This document shows, one piece after another, positions 51,990-60,827 of a DNA stretch of 64,000 nucleotides. Each line of letters begins with the position of its first letter. Positions within the stretch are counted from its first letter, which is position 1. The notes under the pieces are model-generated. The model saw only the letters and a program-made list of their open reading frames with translations, was not told the DNA's origin and did no database searches. Origin of the DNA: Allobosea sp. LC85 (GTDB lineage Bacteria > Pseudomonadota > Alphaproteobacteria > Rhizobiales > Beijerinckiaceae); NCBI RefSeq assembly GCF_000735605.1, contig NZ_JPKG01000004.1, forward strand, positions 124,001-188,000, written 5' to 3'. Position numbers and translations under genes: made by a program.

Positions 51990-52937
51990 TCAGCCCCGAT
52001 GCAGCGCCAGCACGGCCGAAGCGGCGTCTTCATCGGTAATCAGCACGCACGCCAGCCTGGCGCGGAGCGCGGCTGCGATCACCGCGGCCTTGTTCGTGCC
52101 GCCCGACGCCAGAATCATGGTCGGGATGCGGCGCAGGCCATCCAGGGGGAGGGCGATGGCGCGGCGGTTGATCGGGTGGTCGATCGCGTTGCCCTCACCG
52201 TCGATGAACTGACCGAGCATGTCGCCGACCGCGCCATGCGCCGCCAGTTCCCTGGTGCCGACATCGCCGGGCAGCCCGTAGCGCACCAGGAGCGAACGCT
52301 CGCTCAGATCACCGGCGCTGAGGATCGCGACATCGGTGGCGCGGATGCGGGCGAAGGCGGCCTCGAACACGTCCTGCGCCAGGATGGTGTCGCGCGATTG
52401 CGGCGTGCCGGCATAGATCGGCGCGGCGAGGTAATGGCACTCCGCCTGCCAGAGCCTGGCGAAATGGCTGGCGATCTCGAAGGTGTTGATCTCGATGCCA
52501 TAGGTCAGCCCGCCCATCATCGAGGTCACGGTCAGTTCGCGATACTGGCCGGCCCGCACATGCCGGATCGTCTCGCGCAGTGTCCCGCCCCAGCCGACGC
52601 CGAAGACACCCGAGGGATGCTCGTCGATGATGCGCGAGACCAGCTCGCCGGCCGCCTTGCCGATCTGCGCGGAGATCTGCGCGGGATCGCTCGGCGTCGG
52701 CACGACGATCGCGTCCTTGAGGCCGAACGCCTCGACCAGCGCCTGTTCCAGCCTGACGCAGCTCTCCAGCCGCGAATTGATCGTGATATTGACGAGCCCG
52801 CTGCTGCGCGCCTCGTTCAACAGGCGGTTGACCCGCAGTCGCGTCATCTTCAGCCGGTCGGCGATATCCGCCTGGGTCAGGCCTTCCATGTAATAGAGCC
52901 AGGCGGCCCTGACCTGAATCTGCGGATCCTCCGGCAT
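51990..52937 (-). CDS. SorC-family sugar-responsive regulator 1
   Basis: A 315-residue SorC/DeoR-type regulator. The N-terminal HTH is AAWLYYMEGLTQADIADRLK and TRLRVNRLLNEARSSGLVNI; the sugar-binding domain starts with RLEQALVEAFGLKDAIVVPT and contains GVGWGGTLRETIRHV near residue 117. It binds a phosphorylated sugar or polyol as effector. It is divergent from the dehydrogenase-xylulokinase operon. A dyad with ATACATTTGT lies between them and a matching site sits at 42.5 kb, so it probably controls both operons. Confidence 0.9.
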   Translation of the reverse strand: MPEDPQIQVRAAWLYYMEGLTQADIADRLKMTRLRVNRLLNEARSSGLVNITINSRLESCVRLEQALVEAFGLKDAIVVPTPSDPAQISAQIGKAAGELVSRIIDEHPSGVFGVGWGGTLRETIRHVRAGQYRELTVTSMMGGLTYGIEINTFEIASHFARLWQAECHYLAAPIYAGTPQSRDTILAQDVFEAAFARIRATDVAILSAGDLSERSLLVRYGLPGDVGTRELAAHGAVGDMLGQFIDGEGNAIDHPINRRAIALPLDGLRRIPTMILASGGTNKAAVIAAALRARLACVLITDEDAASAVLALHRG

Positions 52938-53095
52938 CGCGTCATCCCAAGGGCGAGAGCGGCGTCGAGACCGCCAGCCCCTCGCGGCGGAATCGGTTTA
53001 AGTCGCGTTCCTGCACCGGGCTTACATCGCTTTCGCTGACGCCCACAACGCACAGCCGCGCGGCCTGCCGCTGCGGATTTGCCTTGACCATCACT

Positions 53096-53120
53096 AATGT
53101 AAATACAAAAATACATTTGT
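53096..53120. promoter_or_regulatory. Candidate SorC regulator 1 operator
   Basis: AATGTA (53096-53101) and TACATT (53112-53117) form a perfect dyad with a 10-bp spacer. The right half is within ATACATTTGT (53111-53120), exactly the 10-mer found at 42495-42504. The site lies between divergent sorC and dehydrogenase genes, 37 bp before the latter; TTGACC at 53084-53089 may be a -35 box. Confidence 0.6.
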
Positions 53121-53156
53121 TGAAAGCCCCCCAGCGAAGCCGGAGTGCATTGCGGA

Positions 53157-54197
53157 ATGTCCCACGCCATCTTTCTTCACGCCGCGGGTGACGCGCGCTT
53201 TGCGCCGTTCAACCTGCGCGAGGGGGCTCCCGGCGAAACCCTGCTGGATGTCGCAGCCGTCGGCCTCTGTGGCAGCGACCTGCACTATTACAAGGATGGC
53301 GGCATCGGTTCGGCCGTGATTGCAGCCCCTTTCGTGCCGGGCCACGAGTTCAGCGGCTGGCTGACCGAGGACCTGCCGGAGCTCGGCCTGGCGCGGGGCG
53401 CGCTGGTCGCGGTCGATCCGAACCAGGCCTGCGGCCAGTGCCAGCATTGCCGCGACGGCCACCCCAATCTCTGCCCCGATGTCGTGTTCATCGGCGCGCC
53501 CCCGCATGATGGCGCGATGACCGAGCGGATCTGGGTGCCGAAATCGCAGATCGTTCCCGTGCCCGAGCGCTTCACGCCGAGCGATGCCGTGATGCTCGAA
53601 CCGCTCGGGGTCGCGATCCACGCGGTCGATCTCGCGAGGCCCCGCCTGCTCGAGCGTGTCGCGCTGATCGGCTGCGGCCCGATCGGGCTCCTGATCCTGC
53701 AGGTGCTGCGGACCGTCGGCGTCGGCGAGATCCTGGCCTGCGATCCGCAGCCGCATCGGCGCGCGCTGGCACTCAAGCTCGGTGCGAGCAAGGCCGGCGC
53801 CAGCGTTGCCGAGATCGCGGACTGGACCAAGGGCGAGGGCATGCCGCTGGTGATCGAGGCGACCAATGCGCCGGAAGGCTTTCGCGATGCCATTCGCGCC
53901 GCGCGCATCGGCGGGCGGGTCGTGCTCGTCGGCATCCCCGATGGTGACAGCTATGTCGTTCCCGCCGCCGAAGCCCGCCGGCGCGGCCTCACCATCAAGT
54001 TTTCGCGCCGCATGGGCCATGTCTATCCCCGGGCGATCGAACTCGTCGCGCAGGGCAAGGTCGATGTCGATGCGGTCGTCAGCCACCGCTTCTCGCTCAC
54101 TGAGGGGCCGAACGCCTTTCGTCGCCATGCCGCCAATGAGCCCGGCATGGTGAAGAGCCTGATCTATCCCAAGGGGCCCGCTGATGACGCGCGCTGA
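53157..54197 (+). CDS. Zinc-dependent polyol dehydrogenase (sorbitol/L-idonate dehydrogenase-like MDR)
   Basis: A 346-residue medium-chain dehydrogenase. Catalytic zinc ligands are in VGLCGSDLHYYKDGGIG (Cys near 38) and VPGHEFSGW (His-Glu near 61). The structural zinc site is CGQCQHCRDGHPNLC near residue 93 with four cysteines. The NAD fold is VALIGCGPIGLLILQVL near residue 167. The GG-Y-K-D context matches sorbitol, xylitol or idonate dehydrogenases. With xylulokinase next door, oxidation of a pentitol to xylulose is a likely reaction. The ribosome site at 53157 is weak and a GTG at 53145 is possible. Confidence 0.87.
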   Translation: MSHAIFLHAAGDARFAPFNLREGAPGETLLDVAAVGLCGSDLHYYKDGGIGSAVIAAPFVPGHEFSGWLTEDLPELGLARGALVAVDPNQACGQCQHCRDGHPNLCPDVVFIGAPPHDGAMTERIWVPKSQIVPVPERFTPSDAVMLEPLGVAIHAVDLARPRLLERVALIGCGPIGLLILQVLRTVGVGEILACDPQPHRRALALKLGASKAGASVAEIADWTKGEGMPLVIEATNAPEGFRDAIRAARIGGRVVLVGIPDGDSYVVPAAEARRRGLTIKFSRRMGHVYPRAIELVAQGKVDVDAVVSHRFSLTEGPNAFRRHAANEPGMVKSLIYPKGPADDAR

Positions 54198-54247
54198 GCT
54201 TCGTGGAAATATAATGGGCGTCCGATACTGGCGAGGCGGCGCCTGAC

Positions 54248-55708
54248 GTGAGCTTCATCGGCATCGACCTCGGCACCTCGTCGCTCAAGGCCATCCTGGT
54301 CGATGATCGCCAGCACGTCGTTGCCGCAACGACGCGCGATCTCACTGTGTTTCGTTACGCGCCGCTCTGGTCGGAGCAGGAGCCGGGCGATTGGATTGCC
54401 GCAGCGCTGGCGGCGCTTCGGGACCTCAGGAACTCTGCTCCCTCCGCCTTTCGTCTCTGCCGGGGCATTGGCCTCTCCGGGCAGATGCATGGCGCCGTGC
54501 TTCTGGACGAGGCCGACCGGCCACTGCGTCCCTGCATCCTCTGGAATGATGGCCGCGCCAGCGCGGAATGCGCCGAACTCGAGGTGGCCGAGCCGGCCGC
54601 GTGCGCAATCACCGGCAATCTCGCGATGCCCGGCTTCACCGCGCCAAAGCTGCTCTGGCTCCGCCGGCATGAGCCCGATCTCTTCCGGCGAACCCGAAAA
54701 ATCCTGCTGCCGAAGGCCTATCTGCGCCTCGTGCTGACGGGGGAGGCGATCGAGGAGATGTCGGATGCGTCCGGCACGCTCTGGCTCGATGTCGGCTCCC
54801 GCGACTGGTCGGACAGAATGATTGCGGCGACCGGGCTCGAGCGCAGCCAGATGCCCGCCCTCGTCGAGGGTTCGGAGCCCGCCGGCCGGATGCGTCCGGA
54901 TCTCGCGCGAGAGCTCGGCTTCGAGACACCGCCCCTGTTCGCCGGCGGGGCGGGCGACAACGCGGCCGGCGCGGTTGGCCTGGGGGCCGTCGCCGCTGGG
55001 GCGAGTTTCCTGTCGCTCGGCACATCCGGCGTGCTCTGGCGCACCACTGCCGGCTTCGAGCCGCGGGCGGAGAAGGCCGTTCATGCCTTCTGCCATGCCT
55101 TGCCCGGCCGCTGGCACCAGATGTCGGTGCATCTCTCCGCCGCCGCGAGCCTGAACTGGTGGGCGACCGTGACCGGAAACAGCGAAGCCGAGCTGCTGGC
55201 GGCGCTCGGTGAGACCGCCCAGGCGCCATCGCCGGTGCTGTTCACGCCCTATCTCTCCGGCGAGCGCACGCCCCAAAACGACCCGCAGATGCGCGGCGGC
55301 TTCGCCCGCCTTGGGTTTGAGACCGGCCGCAACGCCATGACGCAGGCGGTTCTGGAAGGCGTCGCCTTCGCCTTCCGCGATGGCAAGGCGGCGCTGGAAA
55401 GCGCGGGCGCGCCGATCACGGAGGCCGTGGTGATTGGCGGCGGCGCGCGCTCGGACCTGTGGCTTTCCACCCTCGCCAGCGTGCTGGACATGCCATTGCA
55501 TCGCTATCCCCAGACTGAGACCGGTGCGGCCTTTGGCGCAGCGCGGCTCGCCCGCCTGGCCTGCACCGGCGAGGACCCCATCGAAATCTGTACCCAACCC
55601 GGTGGCAGCCCAGAGACCTTCCTTCCCCAGCGCGATCTGGTTGCCGCCTATATGGAGCGCTACGACGACTGGCGGAGCGCCGCCGAGTTCAGCCGCGCGC
55701 TGCATTAG
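54248..55708 (+). CDS. xylB: Xylulokinase (FGGY family)
   Basis: A 486-residue sugar kinase phosphorylating D-xylulose (or a related ketose) with ATP. The N-terminal phosphate-binding motif is FIGIDLGTSSLKAILVDDRQ. GLSGQMHGAVLLDEADRPLR near residue 75 is the xylulokinase signature, RPCILWNDGRASAEC near residue 95 contains the substrate Asp, and VVIGGGARSDLWLSTLASVL near residue 395 is the adenosine motif. The length is typical. GTG 54248 lies 50 bp after the dehydrogenase stop. Its product feeds the pentose phosphate pathway. Confidence 0.92.
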   Translation: MSFIGIDLGTSSLKAILVDDRQHVVAATTRDLTVFRYAPLWSEQEPGDWIAAALAALRDLRNSAPSAFRLCRGIGLSGQMHGAVLLDEADRPLRPCILWNDGRASAECAELEVAEPAACAITGNLAMPGFTAPKLLWLRRHEPDLFRRTRKILLPKAYLRLVLTGEAIEEMSDASGTLWLDVGSRDWSDRMIAATGLERSQMPALVEGSEPAGRMRPDLARELGFETPPLFAGGAGDNAAGAVGLGAVAAGASFLSLGTSGVLWRTTAGFEPRAEKAVHAFCHALPGRWHQMSVHLSAAASLNWWATVTGNSEAELLAALGETAQAPSPVLFTPYLSGERTPQNDPQMRGGFARLGFETGRNAMTQAVLEGVAFAFRDGKAALESAGAPITEAVVIGGGARSDLWLSTLASVLDMPLHRYPQTETGAAFGAARLARLACTGEDPIEICTQPGGSPETFLPQRDLVAAYMERYDDWRSAAEFSRALH

Positions 55709-55742
55709 GCGCGGCTGCAGGATTTGACAGAATGATGGGCGA

Positions 55743-55761
55743 ATGCTCTTGATCTGAGCAT
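55743..55761. promoter_or_regulatory. Candidate SorC regulator 2 operator (autoregulatory)
   Basis: ATGCTC (55743-55748) and GAGCAT (55756-55761) form a perfect dyad with a 7-bp spacer in the 76-bp gap before the HAD/sorC pair. The same half-sites recur before ugpB at 57530-57560. Confidence 0.55.
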
Positions 55762-55784
55762 CCGTTCACGATTGTTGCTGTCTC

Positions 55785-56459
55785 ATGGCTTCGCATCCGC
55801 GCTTCGACCTCATCATCCTCGACTGCGACGGCGTGCTCGTCGACAGCGAGACGATCAGTTGCCGCACCCTGGTCGATATTCTCTCGCCACTGGACCCGGA
55901 TTATGATCTGGAAGCGGTGATGCGGCGCTATCTCGGGCGCCCCGCCAGCGCAGTCGTCGAGGATTATGAGCGCATGACCGGCCGGCCGGCTCCGGAGAGT
56001 TTCAGGCGGGACTGGCGGGCGCGGCTCTTCTCCGCCTTCAGCGCAGCGCTGCAGCCCATCGCGGGCGTCCGCGAGGCGGTGGAAGGTTTCGATGTCGACT
56101 ATTGCGTCGCATCCTCCAGCGACGAGGAGCGCATCGAGCACTGCCTGCGCAAGGTCGGGCTCTGGGACCTGTTCGCGGGGCGGATCTTCAGTACGACGCG
56201 CGTCCAGCGCGGCAAGCCCGCGCCCGATCTGTTCCTGCTCGCGGCGCGCGAGCGGGGCGTCGAGCCCGAGCGCTGCCTCGTCATCGAGGACAGCGTCAGC
56301 GGCGTGCTCGCCGCCAAGGCGGCCGGAATGACCGCCTATGGCCTGACCGCGGGCAGCCATTTCGCGGTGCTCGACCAGCGGCGCGCGCTGATCGAGGCCG
56401 GCGCCGACAGGCTGCTCGGCGCCTGGCGCGAGCTCGCGCTGCCTGCGACGGCGGGCTGA
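55785..56459 (+). CDS. HAD-superfamily phosphatase (beta-phosphoglucomutase-like)
   Basis: A 224-residue haloacid-dehalogenase-fold hydrolase. Motif I is [14 protein letters not shown] (residues 7-20), motif [22 protein letters not shown] near residue 105, motif III Lys in [13 protein letters not shown] near residue 142, and motif [19 protein letters not shown] near residue 165. The helical cap (residues 20-90) puts it in the sugar-phosphate phosphatase/beta-PGM group. It is followed after 6 bp by sorC 2. It probably removes phosphate from a sugar or polyol phosphate, or sets the effector level for the regulator. Confidence 0.88.
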   Translation: MASHPRFDLIILDCDGVLVDSETISCRTLVDILSPLDPDYDLEAVMRRYLGRPASAVVEDYERMTGRPAPESFRRDWRARLFSAFSAALQPIAGVREAVEGFDVDYCVASSSDEERIEHCLRKVGLWDLFAGRIFSTTRVQRGKPAPDLFLLAARERGVEPERCLVIEDSVSGVLAAKAAGMTAYGLTAGSHFAVLDQRRALIEAGADRLLGAWRELALPATAG

Positions 56460-56465
56460 CGCGCC

Positions 56466-57413
56466 ATGGCCGAGAATGACAGCGCACGCCTCGACGATGC
56501 TGCCCGCGCCGGCTGGCTCTATTACATTGCCGGCCGCACGCAGGACGATATCGCGGGGATCCTGAACATCTCGCGCCCGGCGGCGCAGCGCCTGGTCTCG
56601 CTCAGTCGCAGCGAAGGTCTGATCGGCTTCCAGATGAACCATCCGATCGGCGCCTGCATGGAGCTCGCCGCGCGGCTGCGCGACCGTTTCGAGCTGCTGC
56701 ATTGCGAGATCGCGCCCTCCGACGGATCGGCCGAGACGGCTGCGGCTGGGGTCGCCTCGCTCGGCGGCGTGCTGATCGAGCGGTGGCTGCGCTCGCGCAA
56801 ATCTCTGGTCATGGCGCTCGGCACCGGGCGCTCGATGCGCGCCAGCATCGAGCGCGTGTCGCCGATGTCCTGCCCGCTGCACCGGCTCGTCTCGCTGGTC
56901 GGCACGATCTCGCCGGATGGTTCGGCCAGTCCGTTCGACACGCTGGTCAAGCTCGCCGAGATCACCAAGGCCCAGCATTTTCCGATGCCGCTGCCGCTCT
57001 ATGTCTCGAGCCCGGAGGAGCGGGCGCAGCTGATCGAGATCGAGGCGATCCGGCGCATCCGTGCCATCGCCGGCGAAGCCGATCTCTGGCTGATGGGCAT
57101 CAGCCAGATCGGCGAGGACGCCGTGCTCTATCGGGACGGTTTCATGACGCGCAGTGAGCTGCTCGAAATGGTCCGTCACGGCGCGGTCGGCGAGGTCACC
57201 GGCTGGGTCTTCGACGGGGAGGGCAAGCTGCTCGACCGCGGCACCAATCTGCGCGTCACCTCCGTGCCGCCGGAGCCCGGCAGCGACCGGCTGCGGATCT
57301 GCATTGGCCAGGGCGCGGCCAAGGTCGGCCCCTTGCGGGCCGCGCTCAGCGGCCGCCTCATCAACGGCCTCGTCACGGACGAGGACACCGCGCGCGCCCT
57401 GCTGGCGCTCTGA
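56466..57413 (+). CDS. SorC-family sugar-responsive regulator 2
   Basis: A 315-residue SorC regulator with the N-terminal HTH (AAWAGWLYY-type start, GRTQDDIAGILNISRPAAQR, LVSLSRSEGLIGF) and a sugar-binding domain (AARLRDRFELLHCEIAPSD, MALGTGRSMRASIERV near residue 116). It lies directly upstream of ugpB, and GAGCAT-type dyads are found both before its own transcription unit and over the ugpB promoter. Repression of both, relieved by a phosphorylated polyol, is the simplest model. Confidence 0.9.
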   Translation: MAENDSARLDDAARAGWLYYIAGRTQDDIAGILNISRPAAQRLVSLSRSEGLIGFQMNHPIGACMELAARLRDRFELLHCEIAPSDGSAETAAAGVASLGGVLIERWLRSRKSLVMALGTGRSMRASIERVSPMSCPLHRLVSLVGTISPDGSASPFDTLVKLAEITKAQHFPMPLPLYVSSPEERAQLIEIEAIRRIRAIAGEADLWLMGISQIGEDAVLYRDGFMTRSELLEMVRHGAVGEVTGWVFDGEGKLLDRGTNLRVTSVPPEPGSDRLRICIGQGAAKVGPLRAALSGRLINGLVTDEDTARALLAL

Positions 57414-57507
57414 ATCCGCCAAACTCCTCCCAAGTCGACACACTCCCTCTTCCTGTCCAACCTGCGTCCCGGGTCGCCGGCGGCTGTCATCGCTTTGTCA
57501 TCGATGG

Positions 57508-57560
57508 TTGACATAGAGAGGGAGTGTGCGAGCATATGCTTCAATCAAGAGCAGATGCTC
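57508..57560 (+). promoter_or_regulatory. ugpB promoter overlapped by two palindromic operators
   Basis: A consensus -35 TTGACA (57508-57513) is followed at 17-18 bp by a -10 region within AGCATATGCT (57531-57540), itself a perfect palindrome. A second near-palindrome, GAGCAGATGCTC, lies at 57549-57560, centred 19 bp downstream. Both carry the GAGCAT/ATGCTC half-site of the dyad at 55743. The arrangement fits repression by SorC 2. GAGGGAGG is the ribosome site before ugpB. Confidence 0.65.
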
Positions 57561-57586
57561 ATATAAACTGACGAGGGAGGCTTGGA

Positions 57587-58900
57587 ATGCGACCTGTCTT
57601 TGGAGCGCTTGCTGGTGCTGGCGCGTTGCTTCTGGCGGGGTTGTCCTCCGCCCAGGCGGCAACCGAAATCGAGTTCTGGCATGCGATGAGCGGCGCGCTC
57701 GGCGAACGCGTCGACGAGTTGGTCAAGAAGTTCAACGACTCGCAGAAGGACTATGTCGTCAAGGCGGTGGGCAAGGGCACCTATGACGAGGTCCTGAACG
57801 GCACGATCGCGGCCTATCGGGCCAAGCGCCAGCCGGAGATCGTGCAGTCGAACGAGCGCTCCTTCCTGACCATGGTCAATTCGGGGGCGATCATCCCGAC
57901 CAGCGAGTTGATGGCCCAGCAGGGCCAGCCGATCGACGTCAAGACATACATCGCGCCGGTCGTCAGCTACTACGCCATCGACGGCAAGCTCCAGGCGATG
58001 CCGTTCAACTCCTCGACGCCGATCCTGTTCTACAATCGCGACCATTTCAAAGCCGCGGGCTTCGAGAAGCCGGGCGCGACCTGGCAGGAGCTCGAGCCGC
58101 AGCTCGACGCGATCAAGGCCAAGGGCGTGTCGAAATGCGCCATGGTGCTGCCGGGCGACTATGAGTGGAGTTTCCTCGAGAATTACAGCGCCGTGAACGA
58201 CATCCCGTATGCGACCAAGCGCAACGGCATGGACGGGCTCGACGCCAGCTTCGTCTTCAACAAGGGCAAGCTCGTCGGCCAGGTCGAGCGCATGAAGCGG
58301 CTGATCTCGTCGGGCGTGATGCAGCTCGCGGGGCAGGGCGTCATCCCGATCCAGCTCTTCACCTCGGGCGAATGCTCGGCGATCATCGCCTCGACCGCCT
58401 CGCATGCCGCCGTCGTCGCCGCCGCCAAATTCGACTGGAGCGCAGCCGAGATGCCCTTCGAGCAGGGCGTGACGCCGAAGAACAGCGTCATCGGCGGCGC
58501 GGCGCTCTGGACCCTCAAGGGCCACTCGCCGGAAAAGTACAAGGCGATCGCGGCCTTCTACAATTTCCTGGCCCAGACCGACACGCAGGTCTGGTGGCAC
58601 CAGGCCACCGGCTATGTGCCCGTCACCGTCGCCGCCTATGACGCCGCCAAGGCGCAGGGCTACTACCAGAAGAACCCGACGCGGGAGATCGCAGTCGTGC
58701 AGCTGATGCGCGGCACGCCGAGCGACAATTCGCTGGGCTTCCGCATCGGCAACAGCAACCAGATCAATGTCGCGATCATGGAAGAGGTCTCGGCCGCCTT
58801 CCTGGGCCGCAAGCCGGTGCAGCAGGCGCTCGACGATGCCGTCTCGCGCGGCAACGAGTCGCTGCGCCGCTACGAGCAGCTCAATGCTGGCAAGAAGTAG
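57587..58900 (+). CDS. ugpB: sn-Glycerol-3-phosphate/glycerophosphodiester-binding protein UgpB
   Basis: A 437-residue periplasmic binding protein. After the signal peptide (cleavage near residue 24, SSAQA), it follows E. coli UgpB closely: IEFWHAMSGALGERVDELVK, MPFNSSTPILFYNRDHFKAA near residue 139, IIASTASHAAVVAAAKFDWS near residue 265, SVIGGAALWTLKGHSPEKYK near residue 300, and the end QQALDDAVSRGNESLRRYEQ. It should bind glycerol-3-phosphate or its diesters such as glycerophosphocholine. The ugpA start lies inside its last codons. Confidence 0.92.
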   Translation: MRPVFGALAGAGALLLAGLSSAQAATEIEFWHAMSGALGERVDELVKKFNDSQKDYVVKAVGKGTYDEVLNGTIAAYRAKRQPEIVQSNERSFLTMVNSGAIIPTSELMAQQGQPIDVKTYIAPVVSYYAIDGKLQAMPFNSSTPILFYNRDHFKAAGFEKPGATWQELEPQLDAIKAKGVSKCAMVLPGDYEWSFLENYSAVNDIPYATKRNGMDGLDASFVFNKGKLVGQVERMKRLISSGVMQLAGQGVIPIQLFTSGECSAIIASTASHAAVVAAAKFDWSAAEMPFEQGVTPKNSVIGGAALWTLKGHSPEKYKAIAAFYNFLAQTDTQVWWHQATGYVPVTVAAYDAAKAQGYYQKNPTREIAVVQLMRGTPSDNSLGFRIGNSNQINVAIMEEVSAAFLGRKPVQQALDDAVSRGNESLRRYEQLNAGKK

Positions 58901-59891
58901 CGCGGCGGAGCTTCCCGCGGCGGCCGGCGGCAGCGGTTGGCGCTTGCGCTGGCCGCTGCGGCGCCGGGCTGCTCCGGCCTTCGCCGACGGTCAGGCCGAG
59001 AGCGGCTTGAAGCGGGCCCATTTCACGGAATGGCGCTTGCCCTTCTGGCTGCTGGCGCCGCAGCTCTTCGTCCTCCTGCTGTTCTTCTTCATCCCCTCGG
59101 TCAGGGCGCTGATCCAGGCGTTCCAGCTCACCGATCCGTTTGGCGCGACGACGCAATGGGTCGGCTTCCAGAATTTCGAGCGGCTGTTCCGCAGCAGCGT
59201 CTACTGGTCCTCGGTCCAGGTCACGGTGGTGTTCACCGTCGCGCAGAACGTGCTGACGCTGTCGCTGGCGCTGCTGCTCGCCTTCGCCTCGAACCACATC
59301 CTGCGCGGGCGCGGCGCCTACCGCACCATCCTGCTGCTGCCCTATGCGATCGCGCCCGCGATCGCCGGCATCATGCTCGCCTTCCTGTTTAACCCGCGCG
59401 TCGGCCCGGTCGCCCATATGCTGCAGGGGCTCGGCTTCGACTGGGATCCGAACCGCAATTCCTCGCATGCGCTCGCCCTGATCGTCATGGCGGCGTCCTG
59501 GAAGCACATCTGCTACAACTACATCTTCCTGGTCGCGGCGCTGCTTTCGGTGCCCCATTCGATCCTGGAATCCGCCTATCTCGACGGGGCCGGGCCGATC
59601 CAGCGTTTCCTGCGCATCTCGCTGCCGATGATCGCGCCGACGCTGTTCTTCCTGATCGTCATCAATTTCGTCTACGGGCTGTTCGAGACCTTCGCCATCA
59701 TCGACGCGACGACGCGTGGCGGCCCGGCCGGGGCGACCTCGATCCTGGTCTACAAGGTCTATCAGGACGGCTTCGTCACGCTCGATCTCGGCTCGTCCGC
59801 CGCCCAATCCGTGATCCTGATGGGGCTGGCCCTGCTCCTCACCTATGCGCAGTTCCGCTTCATCGAGCGGCGCGTGAACTACAGCGTTTAG
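58884..59891 (+). CDS. ugpA: UgpA-type ABC permease
   Basis: A 335-residue inner-membrane permease. About 50 N-terminal cytoplasmic residues precede the first helix (FWLLAPQLFVLLLFFFIPSV near residue 54), and the EAA loop ESAYLDGAGPIQRFLRISLP lies near residue 228. The segment ATTRGGPAGATSILVYKVYQ near residue 275 is characteristic of UgpA. ATG 58884 overlaps ugpB by 17 bp. It pairs with UgpE. No ATPase gene follows. Confidence 0.9.
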   Translation: MLARSSAAELPAAAGGSGWRLRWPLRRRAAPAFADGQAESGLKRAHFTEWRLPFWLLAPQLFVLLLFFFIPSVRALIQAFQLTDPFGATTQWVGFQNFERLFRSSVYWSSVQVTVVFTVAQNVLTLSLALLLAFASNHILRGRGAYRTILLLPYAIAPAIAGIMLAFLFNPRVGPVAHMLQGLGFDWDPNRNSSHALALIVMAASWKHICYNYIFLVAALLSVPHSILESAYLDGAGPIQRFLRISLPMIAPTLFFLIVINFVYGLFETFAIIDATTRGGPAGATSILVYKVYQDGFVTLDLGSSAAQSVILMGLALLLTYAQFRFIERRVNYSV

Positions 59892-59906
59892 GGGAGGGGC
59901 CTGAGC

Positions 59907-60797
59907 ATGAACGAGCGCACGCCCGTCCTCGACGTCGTCTGCCATCTCATCCTGCTGGTCGGCGCAGCGCTCGTCTGCCTGCCGATCTACTTCGTCTTCG
60001 TCACGGGCACGCTGACCCAGCAGGAGGTCATGCGGGTGCCGATGTCCTGGCTGCCCGGCGACGCCTACTTCACCAACCTGCAGACCGTGCTGAGCAGCGC
60101 CAATTTCGGCCGGCTCCTGCTCAACTCCTTCATCATCGCCAGCGGCATCACCATCGGGAAGCTCTCGATCTCGGTGATCGCGGCCTTCGCCGTCACCTAT
60201 TTCCGCTTTCCCTTCCGGCTGACCGCGTTCTGGCTGATCTTCATGTCGCTGATGCTGCCGATCGAGGTCCGCATCGTCCCGACCTATGAATCGGCGGCGA
60301 ATGTCGCCCTGCCGCTCAACATCCTCGGCTCCTGGCTCGGGATACAGCTGCTGGTCGATCTCGACTGGAACATGGTCAACCGCTATTCCGGCCTGATCCT
60401 GCCCCTGATCGCCTCGGCCACCGCGACCTTCCTGTTCCGCCAGTTCTTCCTGACGGTGCCGGACGAACTCTGCGAGGCCGCCCGCATCGACGGCGCCAGC
60501 CCCTGGCAGTTCTTCCGGCTGATCCTGCTGCCGCTCTCGCGCTCCAACATCGTCGCGCTCGCGATCATCCTCTTCCTGATGGGCTGGAACCAGTATCTCT
60601 GGCCGCTGCTGCTCACCACCGAGCCCGCCATGGCCAATGCCGTAATCGGGCTGAAGAAGCTGATGCCGCAGAGCGACTCGCTGCCGACCTGGCACCTGCT
60701 GATGAACGCGGCCCTGCTGACGATGCTGCCGCCGACCCTCGTCATCCTTCTCCTTCAACGCTGGTTCGTGAAGGGGCTTGTCGACAGCGGCAAGTAG
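59907..60797 (+). CDS. ugpE: UgpE-type ABC permease
   Basis: A 296-residue permease with six helices. LPIYFVFVTGTLTQQEVMRV near residue 26, the EAA loop EAARIDGASPWQFFRLILLP near residue 190, and NQYLWPLLLTTEPAMANAVI near residue 229 match UgpE. GGGGAGGGG precedes the ATG at 15 bp from the ugpA stop. With UgpA it forms the glycerol-3-phosphate/diester channel. Confidence 0.92.
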   Translation: MNERTPVLDVVCHLILLVGAALVCLPIYFVFVTGTLTQQEVMRVPMSWLPGDAYFTNLQTVLSSANFGRLLLNSFIIASGITIGKLSISVIAAFAVTYFRFPFRLTAFWLIFMSLMLPIEVRIVPTYESAANVALPLNILGSWLGIQLLVDLDWNMVNRYSGLILPLIASATATFLFRQFFLTVPDELCEAARIDGASPWQFFRLILLPLSRSNIVALAIILFLMGWNQYLWPLLLTTEPAMANAVIGLKKLMPQSDSLPTWHLLMNAALLTMLPPTLVILLLQRWFVKGLVDSGK

Positions 60798-60827
60798 CGA
60801 CCAGCACCTCCAGCCAAGGCTACCCTC

